Origin: Epiperipatus broadwayi | Taxonomy: Eukaryota; Onychophora; Udeonychophora; Euonychophora; Peripatidae | Direction: 5' to 3' | DNA: 64,000 bases | NCBI GenBank assembly: GCA_028023455.1 | Contig: JAQFVV010006215.1 | Coordinates: 12,503,473-12,567,472 of the forward strand | In this document: positions 12,746 through 22,030 of the stretch, one piece after another | How the letters are laid out: each line of letters starts with the position of its first letter | Position numbering within the stretch: the first letter of the stretch is position 1 | Made by a program: the position numbers and the translations under genes | The notes under the pieces: model-generated | What the model was told of the DNA's origin: nothing | Databases searched by the model: none | Seen by the model: only the letters and a program-made list of their open reading frames with translations

Positions 12746-13260
12746 GCACAATATGTAATATATAGGGTATATGAGCACAGACTTTTACACGACCCACCAC
12801 TCTCCACACTATCTCATAACACTGATACACTTGAACACATATGTTGAAAAGATAAATAATCACCAATAGACGTATTTCATGCTAAACCAGCAATCATCAG
12901 TTGGTCCAGATTACCATCTCTACACATATATGCTATAAGTGACTCAGATATATATTAAGATAGTCCAATCCTCATAGTTTAATGGACAGGCTTCAATCTA
13001 CTCCACACTCCAACTCTTTCAACCGTCCATCCAATTGAAAATCTGATGATGGAATGCTCAAAGGCAATCCCTGAGGCCAAGATTCTTGTCACACCCATGT
13101 TGACCTAAGGTCAATCTGACCCCTCATACACAGGACATAATCCATTTAATACAGGGATGGGCAGACATCTCTACTATATAATAACTGAAACCCACAGGCT
13201 TATAATATACCTGTGTTTATATATGTAATATATAGGGTATGAGCACAGACTTTTACACGA
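12746..13260 (-). mobile_element. Retrozyme-like tandem repeat: one ~455-bp monomer plus part of the next
   Basis: ATATGTAATATATAGGGTAT at ~12750 recurs at ~13206. Each is followed by GAGCACAGACTTTTACACG and CCACCACTCTCCACAC, which gives a period of about 455 bp. The monomer carries a hammerhead ribozyme on the minus strand (12851-12917). The family recurs at 28.8-29.9 kb with a similar period (~470 bp), and as fragments at ~9640 and ~51745. Tandem non-coding monomers of a few hundred bp, each with one type I hammerhead, are the defining layout of metazoan retrozymes, which are copied by another element's RT. No ORF is present. Confidence 0.65.
12851..12917 (-). ncRNA. Hammerhead ribozyme, retrozyme type, near-intact
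   Basis: On the minus strand the core reads CCAA-CTGATGA, then stem II TGCTG-GTT-TAGCA (one G-U pair), then GAAA, then a short stem III beginning ATACG, then TTGG-like helix I closure (ATTGG). CTGATGA and GAAA are intact. Stem III differs from the 28.9-kb copy (ATACGTAT) by one mismatch at the pair next to the cleavage site, so activity may be reduced. Helix I is CCAA/TTGG with additional ATCT/AGAT-like pairing further out. Confidence 0.7.
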
Positions 13261-13345
13261 CCCACCACTCTCCACACAGTGTTATAAGATAGTGTGGAGA
13301 GTGGTGGGTCATGTAAAAGTCTGCGTCATATACCCTACATATTAA
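13206..13345. repeat. Inverted repeat (foldback of the monomer start)
   Basis: The segment from TAGGGTAT (~13221) through CCACCACTCTCCACAC is followed, after ~14 bases, by its reverse complement GTGTGGAGAGTGGTGGGTC...ATACCCTA. The arms are about 50 bp with few mismatches. It looks like a recombination or snap-back event at the second retrozyme monomer. Confidence 0.85.
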
Positions 13346-13467
13346 TTAAACTTTATATATTATTTAGTAATAAAATATTATATCTAATGATTTTAAAATT
13401 TGAAAACAACCTTAATTTTTTTCTAATAAAAAACTGAATTCTAATCCTGAGCATTTAAAAAAAATTA

Positions 13468-14480
13468 GATAAAGGTTTACTTTAGCGGCCCCAATATGTT
13501 GGCCCTCTATTGTTTAAAATTATAACTAAATTTTTCGAAAAGTTTATGTATATGCTACTATATTACAATTACATTAAAATTTATTCAAATGTAAAAGATA
13601 ATAATAAAAAAAAACCTTTACTTTTTTAAAGAAGTTGAATGTTGGACTAATTACACGACATTAATTAAAATAATTAGTTTTCATTTATTTGAAACTTAAG
13701 AATTTAAACCATCTACAACTTAAGAATTTAAACTATCTACATTTATAGCACATGTTACAAAAAAAAAAGACACCCTCTGTGTTCAAAAGTTCGAATTACA
13801 CGCACACGTGTACAGTTTTGTAGTTGAAAAAAATGGCTGCTACATGTTTAGTTCCAGATGATGAAATTTTGAATGTTGCTGCTATTCTGGTAGAAGACTG
13901 GAATATGCATCAGTTATGGAATGCCATCCAAACTCCGGAATTGGCCATTAAATGGCTTACATAAAGACTCCTTCTGAAGAACTACGCCTTATGCCAACAG
14001 TGCGGTGTTCGTTGTTCGCTGGTAATGTATTCTGATGGCTTAGATGGGTGTAGATGGCAATGTAGAATATGTTGCCATCACAGCTCAATCAGAAAGAGGT
14101 CTTTCTTTTCCCAAACTCATCTGCCTCTGGGAACAATTATAAACATAGTGTATTTTTGGGCGCATAATTTGCCCCAAGAATACATTCTGCATGAGACCGG
14201 CATCAGCAAGAAAATAGTAATTGACTGGGCCAATTTTTGCGGGAGGAATATGCCAGATATTTTGACACACACAGCAATACTGCTTTTTTCTCTAACTTCC
14301 TAGTATGCATAGGACACAATTATGCTTAAAAAGGTAAATGTTTTTTTTATCTTTTACATTTGAATAAATTTTAATGTAATTGTAATATAGTAGCATATAC
14401 GTAAGATTTTCAAAAAATTTAGTTATAATTTTAAACAATAGAGGGCCAACATATTGGGGCCGCTAAGGTAAACCTTTACC
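13468..14480 (+). mobile_element. Merlin-family DNA transposon, 1,013 bp, decayed
   Basis: Terminal inverted repeats begin G(A/G)TAAAGGTTTAC and continue (TTAGCGGCCCCAATATGTTG, then GCCCTCTATTG) for about 150 bp: left arm ~13468-13615, right arm ~14340-14480. The 8-bp direct repeat AAAAATTA flanks both ends (13460-13467 and 14481-14488). An 8-9 bp duplication and an ISXO2/IS1016-like transposase are the known signature of Merlin. The internal gene (13833-14303) covers only the N-terminal half, so this copy is non-autonomous. Confidence 0.85.
13833..14303 (+). pseudogene. Merlin transposase, N-terminal part, one in-frame stop
   Basis: From ATG at 13833 the frame stays open to 14303 except for a TAA at 13962. 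After the stop it encodes a zinc-binding region (CQQCG, then CRICCHH), then RSFF, HLPLGTIINIVYFWA, and the helix-turn-helix-like TGISKKIVIDWANFC. These features are typical of the N-terminal half of ISXO2-like/Merlin transposases. The DDE catalytic half expected downstream is missing: the frame ends and within ~40 bp the right TIR begins. So the protein is truncated by internal deletion as well as nonsense-mutated, and no activity is expected. Confidence 0.85.
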
Positions 14481-14488
14481 AAAAATTA

Positions 14489-15641
14489 TATTCTTAAAAT
14501 TATAAATACGAAATGGAATGAATTAAATTAGTGGAAATGCAAAAAAATAATAATAAATATCCTGTATATATTCATATTATTTTACTGTTATATCGATATA
14601 TATTAAATATGAGCTTATTTAAACATACCATAAAAATTTTGAAACATACATTTATTATAAATACTTACAGAGACATAGATGAACGTATTCCACTTTTTAC
14701 AGCTTTGGTGTAAACTAATAAATTATTAAAAAAATGTTTCATCATTTTATGCTCAGATTCAGCCCACCTGCAACAAATAAACATTATTAAATTCTATATA
14801 TAGATATATTGAATTCTGTCTAATGTTAAACTAATAATTATAAATGAATTAAAACATAACATTATCATTATTAAAAACTTAACACATAATCATGATTTCA
14901 CCTTTACACACAGGTGTTTTCAAGTGTAAATACAATAACATGCATATACTCTTAAATACATTTTACAAACTATTCATAAACCAAATCTACTCTCCATCTA
15001 TCTTTTATATTATTTCAAAAGAAATGCAGTTTATCAAATAGTAAGTTTCATTAGTCCAAGATTATTTTCATCATTACATAAGCTACAATTAATTTATAAG
15101 ATAGTATGATAATATAAAAAAAAAAAATTAGAACTTGCCTGCTTTTATTAAATAAGATTATCTCATTTTTTCATAAATTTGAATTATATGTTTATTTTAT
15201 CTTTTACAATTAAAAAAGGTGGAAATAGAAAAATTGTGTTAGAACTGAAAAATTGAATACAGAATCATGACTTTGCTTTTAATAAAACTTAATAGTTCAA
15301 ATCGTAAAACTTATAATACCTGATATGCATTACTATAAAAATCAAGTTTATTAGCTTTCACAAATTTATAATTGGATAATTTTTTATTCATTTATGATAG
15401 CAGTAGTTGCATAAGAAAAAATTTAGTGAGTGAATTTACTCTTACAAATATAACTATATAATAATAAGCTAATAATAATAAATAAATAATAATATTATGC
15501 CCAAATATATACAAATAATAAAGTCTGCATTAATGTAAACATAAATAAATATTTTGAATTTAATGTATGTGTTTTATTTTATGCTAAATAAACCATGGGA
15601 TGATATTTACAAATGATATGGTTTAAACATAAATAAGGAAA
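14489..15641. other. AT-rich DNA, nothing recognised
   Basis: Simple AT-rich sequence with short frames only. No ribozyme core, TIR or conserved exon was found. Confidence 0.35.
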
Positions 15642-15694
15642 CATGTACCATTTACAACTTTCTTAAACGCATTATCAATACTCTTTATTTATAT

Positions 15695-15730
15695 CAAAAC
15701 TAACAGTCATCATCAGAGCTACAATATTCA
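15695..15730 (-). ncRNA. Hammerhead remnant, stem II loop and GAAA deleted
   Basis: On the minus strand TTGAATATTGTAGCTCTGAT continues as GATGACTG and then directly TTAGTTTTGATA. The bases between two ACTG words in the sister copies, which contain stem II 3' and GAAA, are missing. This fits a deletion between short direct repeats. It cannot fold as a hammerhead. Confidence 0.7.
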
Positions 15731-16275
15731 AATATATAATTATATAATTAGTACACTTATACACATAATCATATACATAATTAAATACACAAAATAAAAT
15801 ATACATTTTAACCTAACCAATATAAATAATCATTTTATTACTTTATTCTTAAATAATTCTATCAATATTTATTTTATACCTAACAATAACTATTATAAAT
15901 AATCCTTTCCCATTTTATTACTTTGCTCTTAAATAATTCTATCAATATTTATTTTATATCACTTTATTTTATTTTTTTATTATTTATTATAATTATAAAC
16001 TTAGACATTTATTCTACTATTTAATATGTATTATTGTCATTTTACTTGTATATAAGTAAAATAACAATAATAAATGTTTAAGTTTATAATTATAATAAAT
16101 AATAAAAAATAAAATAAAGTGATATAAAATAAATATTGATAGAATTATTTAAGAGCAAAGTAATAAAATGGGAAAGGATTATTTATAATAGTTATTGTTA
16201 AAATGTAATTTTATTTTTGTTTATTTTGTGTATTTAATTACGTGTATGAATACATGTATAAGTGTATTATTTATA

Positions 16276-16345
16276 TATTTGAATATTGTAGCTCTGATGA
16301 CGACTGCCGGCGAGTTGAAACTGTTAGTTTTGATATAGAGTATTG
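16276..16345 (+). ncRNA. Hammerhead motif, PLE type, degraded stem II
   Basis: GAATATTGTAGCT is followed by CTGATGA, then CGACTGCCGGCGAGTT, then GAAAC-T-GTT-AG. CTGATGA, GAAA and the GUU cleavage triplet are intact, but stem II is reduced to about three pairs (ACT/AGT), compared with five (GACTG/CAGTC) in the 33.8-kb copy. Probably inactive or weak. Confidence 0.75.
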
Positions 16346-16440
16346 ATAAAAGTGTTTATGAAAGTTGTAAATGGTATAATATGTTAATATAGAGTATTAA
16401 TAAAAGTGTTTATGAAAGTTGTAAATGGTATAATATGTTA
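16333..16440. repeat. Perfect-like tandem duplication, 54 bp x 2
   Basis: The unit from ATATAGAGTATT(G/A)ATAAAA to GGTATAATATGTTA occurs at 16333-16386 and 16387-16440, with one difference. It lies immediately 3' of the hammerhead in the PLE pseudo-LTR. Confidence 0.9.
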
Positions 16441-17074
16441 AAGTAGAAATCAATACATAGGAAAAGGAAAAAGAAGTAATTATATTACTTCCATTTACTA
16501 ATCACTTTTCAACAATGAATGGTTAAGTTTTATAATTCTATAGAATAATATTTAGCTCAGAGATAGTTAATATTCAGTATTTTAATATAGATTTCAGCAG
16601 TGTTATTCAGTATTAATTCTATAAGATTTAAGAAATAATATTATGGTGATAAAAAATTCATGTGTTTTTTTAGGTAGAGAATATATATCTAAAATAAAAT
16701 ATAAAGTTCAAAAAAATAATTTATATTATCTTCTTTTTCTTGGTGATCACTTATGAGAATATGAATATGAATATGTATCAATTAATGATGGAAAAAAACC
16801 TAGTTTTCTACTATTTTGATCTAACATTATAAATCTTTAATATTTTATTAATAAATACCAATAATAGAATGACATATTTTGTTGGATCAGTCCCAAAAAA
16901 TGGCATAATTTATAGAATAATAAGAGTTAAAACATCTCTTTAAATATTTAGTTTTATTTTACTATATTCAATTTTGGTTAATTTCACTGCAATCATAATG
17001 GAAGTAAATTTGAGAAAATAATTATATGTGAATTTAATAATAAACATTAAATTATACATATCTTCTAAGGTTTT
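16441..17074. other. PLE tail then AT-rich DNA
   Basis: About 60 bp after 16441 (AATCAATACATAGGAAAAGG...TTATATTACTTCCAT) still match the 3' tail of the 33.9-kb copy. Beyond ~16500 nothing is recognised. Confidence 0.5.
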
Positions 17075-17180
17075 TTACCTCTGCTGAAATGCTTGTAGAA
17101 CCAAATACCTTTTCATAATTCACAAATATGAAGCATAATGGCATCTCATATTTAATAATTTTTTCTACAATTTCTCCTGT
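17075..17180 (-). pseudogene. RTE LINE fragment, RT motif A region
   Basis: The sequence matches the intact RTE copy at ~38281-38385: ACCTTTTCATAATTCACAAA, AAGCATAATGGCATCTCATA and TTCTACAATTTCTC all have counterparts there. In the minus-strand frame it reads roughly LCFIFVNYEKVFGS where the better copy has LCLGFIDYEKAFDS, so the catalytic Asp region is mutated. Confidence 0.7.
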
Positions 17181-17469
17181 CTATTGTGTTAGAAACATTT
17201 ATTTTTAAATCCTGATCATTCTGATTGGTTTAAATCCAAAGTAATAGTTGTTGGATAGACATCCACTCCGCGTGATGGCATTGTTTTTCTTGAAAAAATA
17301 TAACTTATGAACATTCCCAGGTCTTTTTTTTATTATTTGAATTACTTGTTTTTTTAACTTTTTTTTTTTTTATTTACAAATAAATTAACCACAAATTTTA
17401 TTTTATTTTTTTGTAAACATTTATTTTTATTAACATCAACAAAATAAATAAATATAAAATAAAATCAAC

Positions 17470-17760
17470 ATTTTTCAGGTTTTTTTTTTTTTTGGGGGGG
17501 GGGGGGGTCTTTTTGTTTTTTAAATGTAAAACTTAGTACGCTTATTACGGTTGTACTTTTGTTTTTCTATTTTTGTTTAAAAAATAAATCCTAAAGTAAG
17601 CAAGCTTTTTTTTTTTTTTTTGTTTCGCTTTTTTTTTTTAAATAACATAAACAAATTTAAAACTTATTTCGATTTCACTTTTTTTTGTTTTTTTTTAAAA
17701 CAACAACAAATTTAAAACTTATTAGGTTTTTTTTTTTGGTTCCGCTTGAAACAGTATTAT
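17470..17760. repeat. Homopolymer-rich tract (T runs, G14)
   Basis: T runs of 9-16 alternate with TTTAAAACTTATT(T/A) phrases in a loose 60-70 bp repeat, and 17494-17507 is a run of 14 G. Length errors in assembly are likely here. Confidence 0.8.
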
Positions 17761-19046
17761 TTGGCCATCATCCTATTTCACCTACTATGTTCCATTGTAG
17801 TTAGTATCTTTTCCAACAGTTAGAACCTTCACAGTCCACGTATATAATCAGAATAATTTATTTTGATATGTAATAGCGTATATTTACGTGTATGTGCGCA
17901 CATTTAATATACATTAATGTCTGTATGCATATAATGTATACACAGTTATAAATTTAAAATTAATAAAATGATATAATTAAATTAAGTTGTGTGAACATTA
18001 TTTTATGTGTGTAACCACTACATATATATGCGAGAGAAGCATATGATAATAATATAAAATACTATAAATTTGAAATATTCTCAGTTAAAAACTCTTTATT
18101 TAAAAGTATTGGTATATAAATTTCAATTCCTGGGATAGTCTCACACACATATATAATAAAATGTTTACAAATTTAAACTCTTAAAAAAAAGTTATCTGTT
18201 TTTATATAAAAAAGAAGTTGTCAATTCTTGGGAAACCATCTGTAAGCAATCAACAAAAACCGAAATCAACCTATCCTTAGAGTCTTATAGTCATTGGCCT
18301 CGCTTATGTATTCCCTATTTAGTATATTCATTGCAACCTTTGAACAATAATTAGAAAACAATAAATTTCTGAAGATAGCAATTAATGAAACGTGGAATTA
18401 AAATTTTAAATGTATTTTAAAAATAAAAACTTGCCTATTTCTTAAATTAAATTCTAAAACTCTAAATAATAACTTATTCAGTTATTATTCTATTACTTGC
18501 TAATATTTGTTTTATATATGTTTACTTTATAAACCACCTGCATGTGTCGTTCAATGCATTTATCTTTATTTAATCTATATTAAAGAATTAAAATATATTA
18601 AATTATAAACAATGTGTTGCGTATCATTAATACTCCATTCCAAATCTTAGTTAAATTCCTTAATATTAGCGTTAATTATTAATGAATGCATCAACAAATT
18701 TCACATTTATCACGGTTTCTTTTTTTGGTATAAATAAATTTAAAAAACAAGCTGTTCGCGACTACAGTAATATATCAGACGTATAGCGTGAACAAGGTGG
18801 TCGTTAATTGCGAAAATCAAATGTCTCGGTTTTCCTGCACCATGTTCTTTGTCTCGTTGAGGTTATCGAGAATACGTTATTTGACATGTTACTTCCTTCA
18901 AAGTATAGTTTAGACATACCCTTTGACAAGGTTTTGCACCTTAAAACTTGACTACAGAAGTGTGTAAACCCTCCAATAATTATTGCTTGGTAAAATCGAG
19001 CGATTTCAATATAAAAAAAAATTAAACTTTATTTACAATTAACGAT
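17761..19046. other. No gene seen
   Basis: AT-rich DNA. The stretch 18740-18960 is GC-richer and non-repetitive within the window, but I could not find a supported reading frame with splice sites. Confidence 0.3.
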
Positions 19047-19260
19047 TTATACATAAGTGTAAGACAACACCATAACAAAGTGTGCGAATTCACCGAAATA
19101 ATTTACTGCAATGCGACAACGCGGCCAGCAATGTGTAGTACAACAGAACTGTTGTATACATGTAACACATGGCCGCATAATATGTTTGGTCATGTAAACG
19201 GCATTTTTATGTTCTAGCACATAAATCGCGCCATCACACAGCATGGATCTCTAACCAACA
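19047..19260 (-). repeat. GC-richer dispersed repeat D, copy 1
   Basis: On the minus strand this reads GGCGCGATTTATGTGCTAGA...AAAAATGCCGTTTA...GCGGCC...ACAACAGTTCTGTTGTACTA...GGCCGCGTTGTCGCATTGCA...GAATTCGCACACTTTGTTAT. The same landmarks in the same order are at 60050-60265 (plus) and, more diverged, at 21440-21715 (minus). It has no clear TIR, poly-A tail or ORF conserved across the copies. Its unusual base composition suggests an older mobile element or SINE family. Confidence 0.65.
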
Positions 19261-19645
19261 ACTACCTCCAAAGTTGTCTGAAGATGTAATATCTTAGTAA
19301 AGATCTTGTATGCAATTGTGAAGACAGAGTGGTCTGACACTTTTAATATTTTTCTTTTTACTTTTTTTAAATATTAATATCATTAATATTTAAATATTAA
19401 TATCATTATTCCATTCTATTAATCACCTAATCCAATGTTATCGTTAATTTGTTTTTTCTTGTATATATTCATTGCCAATAATGTTTGTACTTCTTTATAT
19501 CTTGCTTTTATTGAAATATCTATAATAATTCCATTAAGACATCACAATTATAAGAGCTAGTCTGTTTTCTTGTTCATATATATAGTATATACTATTTTAA
19601 ATAATATTTTATTTTGCGAAGCGCAGATAGTTGAAAATTGAAATA
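19261..19645. other. AT-rich spacer
   Basis: Contains ATATTAATATCATTA repeated twice around 19375-19410. Nothing else is recognised. Confidence 0.35.
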
Positions 19646-19899
19646 AACTGAGATACTGTCAAATCTTTTTGCGCTCGTTATAATACTTACCTGACAGCCA
19701 ATCAGATTTTATGATGGCTGTCCAAATGACAATCAAACCATAAACACATGACAAAGATTTTACGAGAAAAAGCCACCCTTTTCTCGCAAAATCTTTGCCG
19801 TGTGTTTACGGTTTGTCATTTGGACAGCCATCATAACATCTGATTGGCTGTCAAATAAGTATTATAACGAGTGCAAAGTGATTTGGCAGTATCTCAGTT
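19646..19899. mobile_element. Foldback MITE, 254 bp
   Basis: The left arm starting AACTGAGATACTG pairs with the right end CAGTATCTCAGTT. The arms run the whole length (GCCAATCAGA, GGCTGTCC, AAATGACAA and AAAGATTTTACGAGAAAA each have reverse complements), leaving only AGCCACCC as loop. Mismatches are few, so it is fairly young. The target duplication is unclear, though TATACTATTTTA-like sequence occurs on both sides. Confidence 0.85.
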
Positions 19900-21082
19900 C
19901 ATATACTATTTTATAAAATTATTCTGCACATTTTATAATGTTTGTCTTTTTAATACGATTATCACTAATGTATTTCGTTCCATTGTTAAATATTTTTACA
20001 TTTTTTAAATAACTGTTCCTTTTTAAGTTATATCTTCTTGAATTATCACATTTTTTCATACCATTTTTCAAAATTACTGTTTAATATTTGGAAATGTATT
20101 ATTTTTAAATCATTTGATACTCCTTTTTTTTTTCATACACTGCCTTGTATCACTTGAAAATTTATTGATGCATTTTGAAGGGGCATTTCTTATTTGAGTA
20201 TCAGTTATTTATCCATACTACATATAGATTTCTGGTATAATAAAGCTTGGGCTGTCATCAAATGATTTATATATACTTATATACAAAATAGATTCACATA
20301 TTCATATGTAAATAGATATATTAAACATATATCTTACATATTAATAATCAATTATCACTTACTGTGTTAACTCTTTTCTGGCATAATCCATGTCACCTAA
20401 AAACAATATTTCCATTTAAATTTGCAAATTATAAATCTATTTAGACAGCATTTAAATGATCTCCGTTGTATTGCAATCTCATGGTAAATACTTCCAAATG
20501 AATTGTAAATATATATTTCAGTTTTCGTTTTATTAACAGATAGCACAAATTATTAGAAAAATATAAAACTCTACAATTCAAACAATAAATTTGCAGAACT
20601 TAATTTTGGCAAAATACTGATGCTTGTTCAAATTTGTCAAGCAGAAATAATCGTAATTTTTTTGTTATCAGGTTGTTTTCATTAATTTGAAGACATTTTT
20701 TCCTACAATATTTATTTTTATAATTTATATTTTTAAATGGATTCAAATTTATATTATGAAAAAAAAAAAATTATGTTATTCTGGCTTTGCTTTTTATTTC
20801 TTTAAATAAATTTAAAACTTTTATAATTTCATTTCAAAACTAACTTGACCTGTTATTTTTAAACGAAAGTGGGGAAAATTAAACCCAAAAAAACTATTTC
20901 AATTGATTGCGTTACAAATCAATCACAACACACATGCACTGATTTCAAAAAATTAGTCCAATTCATTTGCAAAAAGGAACTACAGCTGCTGGAAACATTC
21001 ATTTCGATAAACAATTTCACAGATAATGGGCCAAACAATACAAACAGGAAAAATAAAATAATGTTCTTACTTTAAAGTAGTT
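19900..21082. other. AT-rich DNA containing one candidate micro-exon
   Basis: Apart from the possible 34-bp exon at 20363-20396, nothing is supported. An open minus-strand stretch near 20430-20500 is too short to call. Confidence 0.3.
20363..20396 (-). CDS. Candidate 34-bp micro-exon (very tentative)
   Basis: On the minus strand a consensus acceptor (TTGTTTTTAG) and a perfect donor (GTAAGT) bracket 34 bp, which can read DMDYARKELT if the preceding exon supplies one base. It lies on the same strand as, and downstream of, the USP34 exons at 41.8 and 28.5 kb. However, the 28.5-kb exon ends with two spare bases, so at least one further exon would be needed between them, and the sequence is not one I can place in USP34. 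A chance pairing of splice-like words in AT-rich DNA is quite possible. Confidence 0.18.
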
Positions 21083-21287
21083 ACCTGTTATGGCTGTCAA
21101 TTAACACAGCTAGTATGGCCCTGAATAGGTCCTCACCTTTGTGAAGACATATGTGGCAGGATTTTTGAGTCTGCAGAAAGACAACAGCGTTAGCTTCTGC
21201 ATTGGGCAAGTCCCATAGTTTGAAATGTTCGCTGTTGCCTTCAGCCATTTTATTCATCTCGTACGTGTTACCGCATAAACGTGACAT
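21083..21287 (-). CDS. Candidate first coding exon, unknown product
   Basis: An ATG at 21287 opens a 68-codon frame in CpG-richer DNA, ending at a plausible donor (CATAACAG then GTAACT); an internal alternative donor AAAG then GTGAGG is also present. The peptide contains FKLWDLPNAEANAVVFLQTQ and a CHIC motif. The LWDL...FLQ pattern is reminiscent of the N-terminus of some ISXO2/Merlin-like transposases, so this could be a transposon-derived exon. Upstream, 21288-21420 is GC-richer and promoter-like. I do not recognise the gene and see no second exon. Confidence 0.3.
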
Positions 21288-21439
21288 TCTCGCGAATACC
21301 TCGAATCGTGAACTGCCTGACCCCTCCCCAATTCCACACAGTTTCCAAACTGCCTAGGGATGCGCACTGATAGGCTGAAAATTATCAATATGTAACACTA
21401 CGTCAGTTGGGGTGTAAGACAATGAGTTTGAAAGCAAAT

Positions 21440-21715
21440 TTAAAAAGTTCTTGGAAATTGAAGTCCAGCCACCCTCATATGAAACAGTAGCAAACTGTCA
21501 TTATTGATCATATGCATAAAGTGTCGCCACACAAAGCTGGGTATTCTATTTCTGTGTGTTTGCATAGAGAATAACGCCTTCACATGGCCCAAAATGGCTA
21601 TTACAAACTTAGTGTTGTAGTAGCCGTAGGTTCGGCCATCTAAAGGGCATACTTCTTTGTTTTTGCACAAAAAACAGCGATAGCAAGCGATGTACGGTGG
21701 CTAATAGAACAGTAC
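21440..21715 (-). repeat. Dispersed repeat D, diverged copy 2
   Basis: The minus strand reads TATTAGCC...GTTTTTTGTGCAAAAACA...ATGCCCTTTAGATGGCCGAA. This aligns with TTATAGCT...GTTTTTTGTGCTAAAACA...ATGCTGTTTCCGCGGCCGAC at 60070-60145 and with the 19-kb copy. The match fades after ~21600 going down. The 76-codon frame here is taken to be a by-product of the repeat. Confidence 0.5.
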
Positions 21716-21904
21716 CATAATATATTCATTCTTTTAGTTAAGTTTAAAATTAATTTTAATAATTTTGATAAAATATTATTTAAATTTCAAGTCACATATA
21801 TGAAAAATTAAATTTTGCAAATCATACTTTGATTTAATTTACATTATTTAGCCATAAAACAGGGTTAAATCCATTATGCAAATTATATCTTGAAATACAT
21901 ATAT

Positions 21905-22030
21905 GTTACTTAGAATAACTCCCCTCATATACACTTTAATGCAAAAATTTTTTTCATATAATTACTTTATTTTCCTGAGTTTCGACTGTCCTGCAGTCTT
22001 CATCAGAGCTACAATATTGAATGATATAAA
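21905..22030 (-). repeat. PLE pseudo-LTR fragment (same family as 27.3 kb)
   Basis: On the minus strand ATCATTCAATATTGTAGCTC...GGAAAATAAAG...TTTTGCATTAAAGTG...ATATGAGGGGA matches 27295-27415 in order and spacing. It carries the hammerhead at 21968-22022. Confidence 0.8.
21968..22022 (-). ncRNA. Hammerhead motif, PLE type, cleavage site damaged
   Basis: The minus strand has ATTGTAGCT-CTGATGA-A, then a perfect five-pair stem II (GACTG-CAGGA-CAGTC), then GAAAC-TCAGG. The sister copy at 27.3 kb has GAAAC-T-GTC-AGG, so two bases of the GUC/stem III junction are missing. It retains the best stem II of the family but cannot cleave at the normal site. Confidence 0.8.

Larger units (their letters stand above)
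15642..16380. repeat. Large palindrome of two head-to-head PLE pseudo-LTRs
   Basis: The left arm (15642-16049) is the reverse complement of the right arm (~16056-16380), meeting at ACTTGTATATAAGT around 16050. Arm landmarks: CCATTTACAACTTTCTTAAA, AGAGCTACAATATTCAAATA and CATTTTATTACTTTGCTCTT. The left arm contains an extra internal duplication of ~75 bp (two CTCTTAAATAATTCTATCAA-like blocks), which makes it longer. Both arms belong to the family found at 33.2-34.0 and 52.1-52.8 kb, which carries a hammerhead ribozyme. Inverted pseudo-LTR copies are a known PLE feature. Confidence 0.85.
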
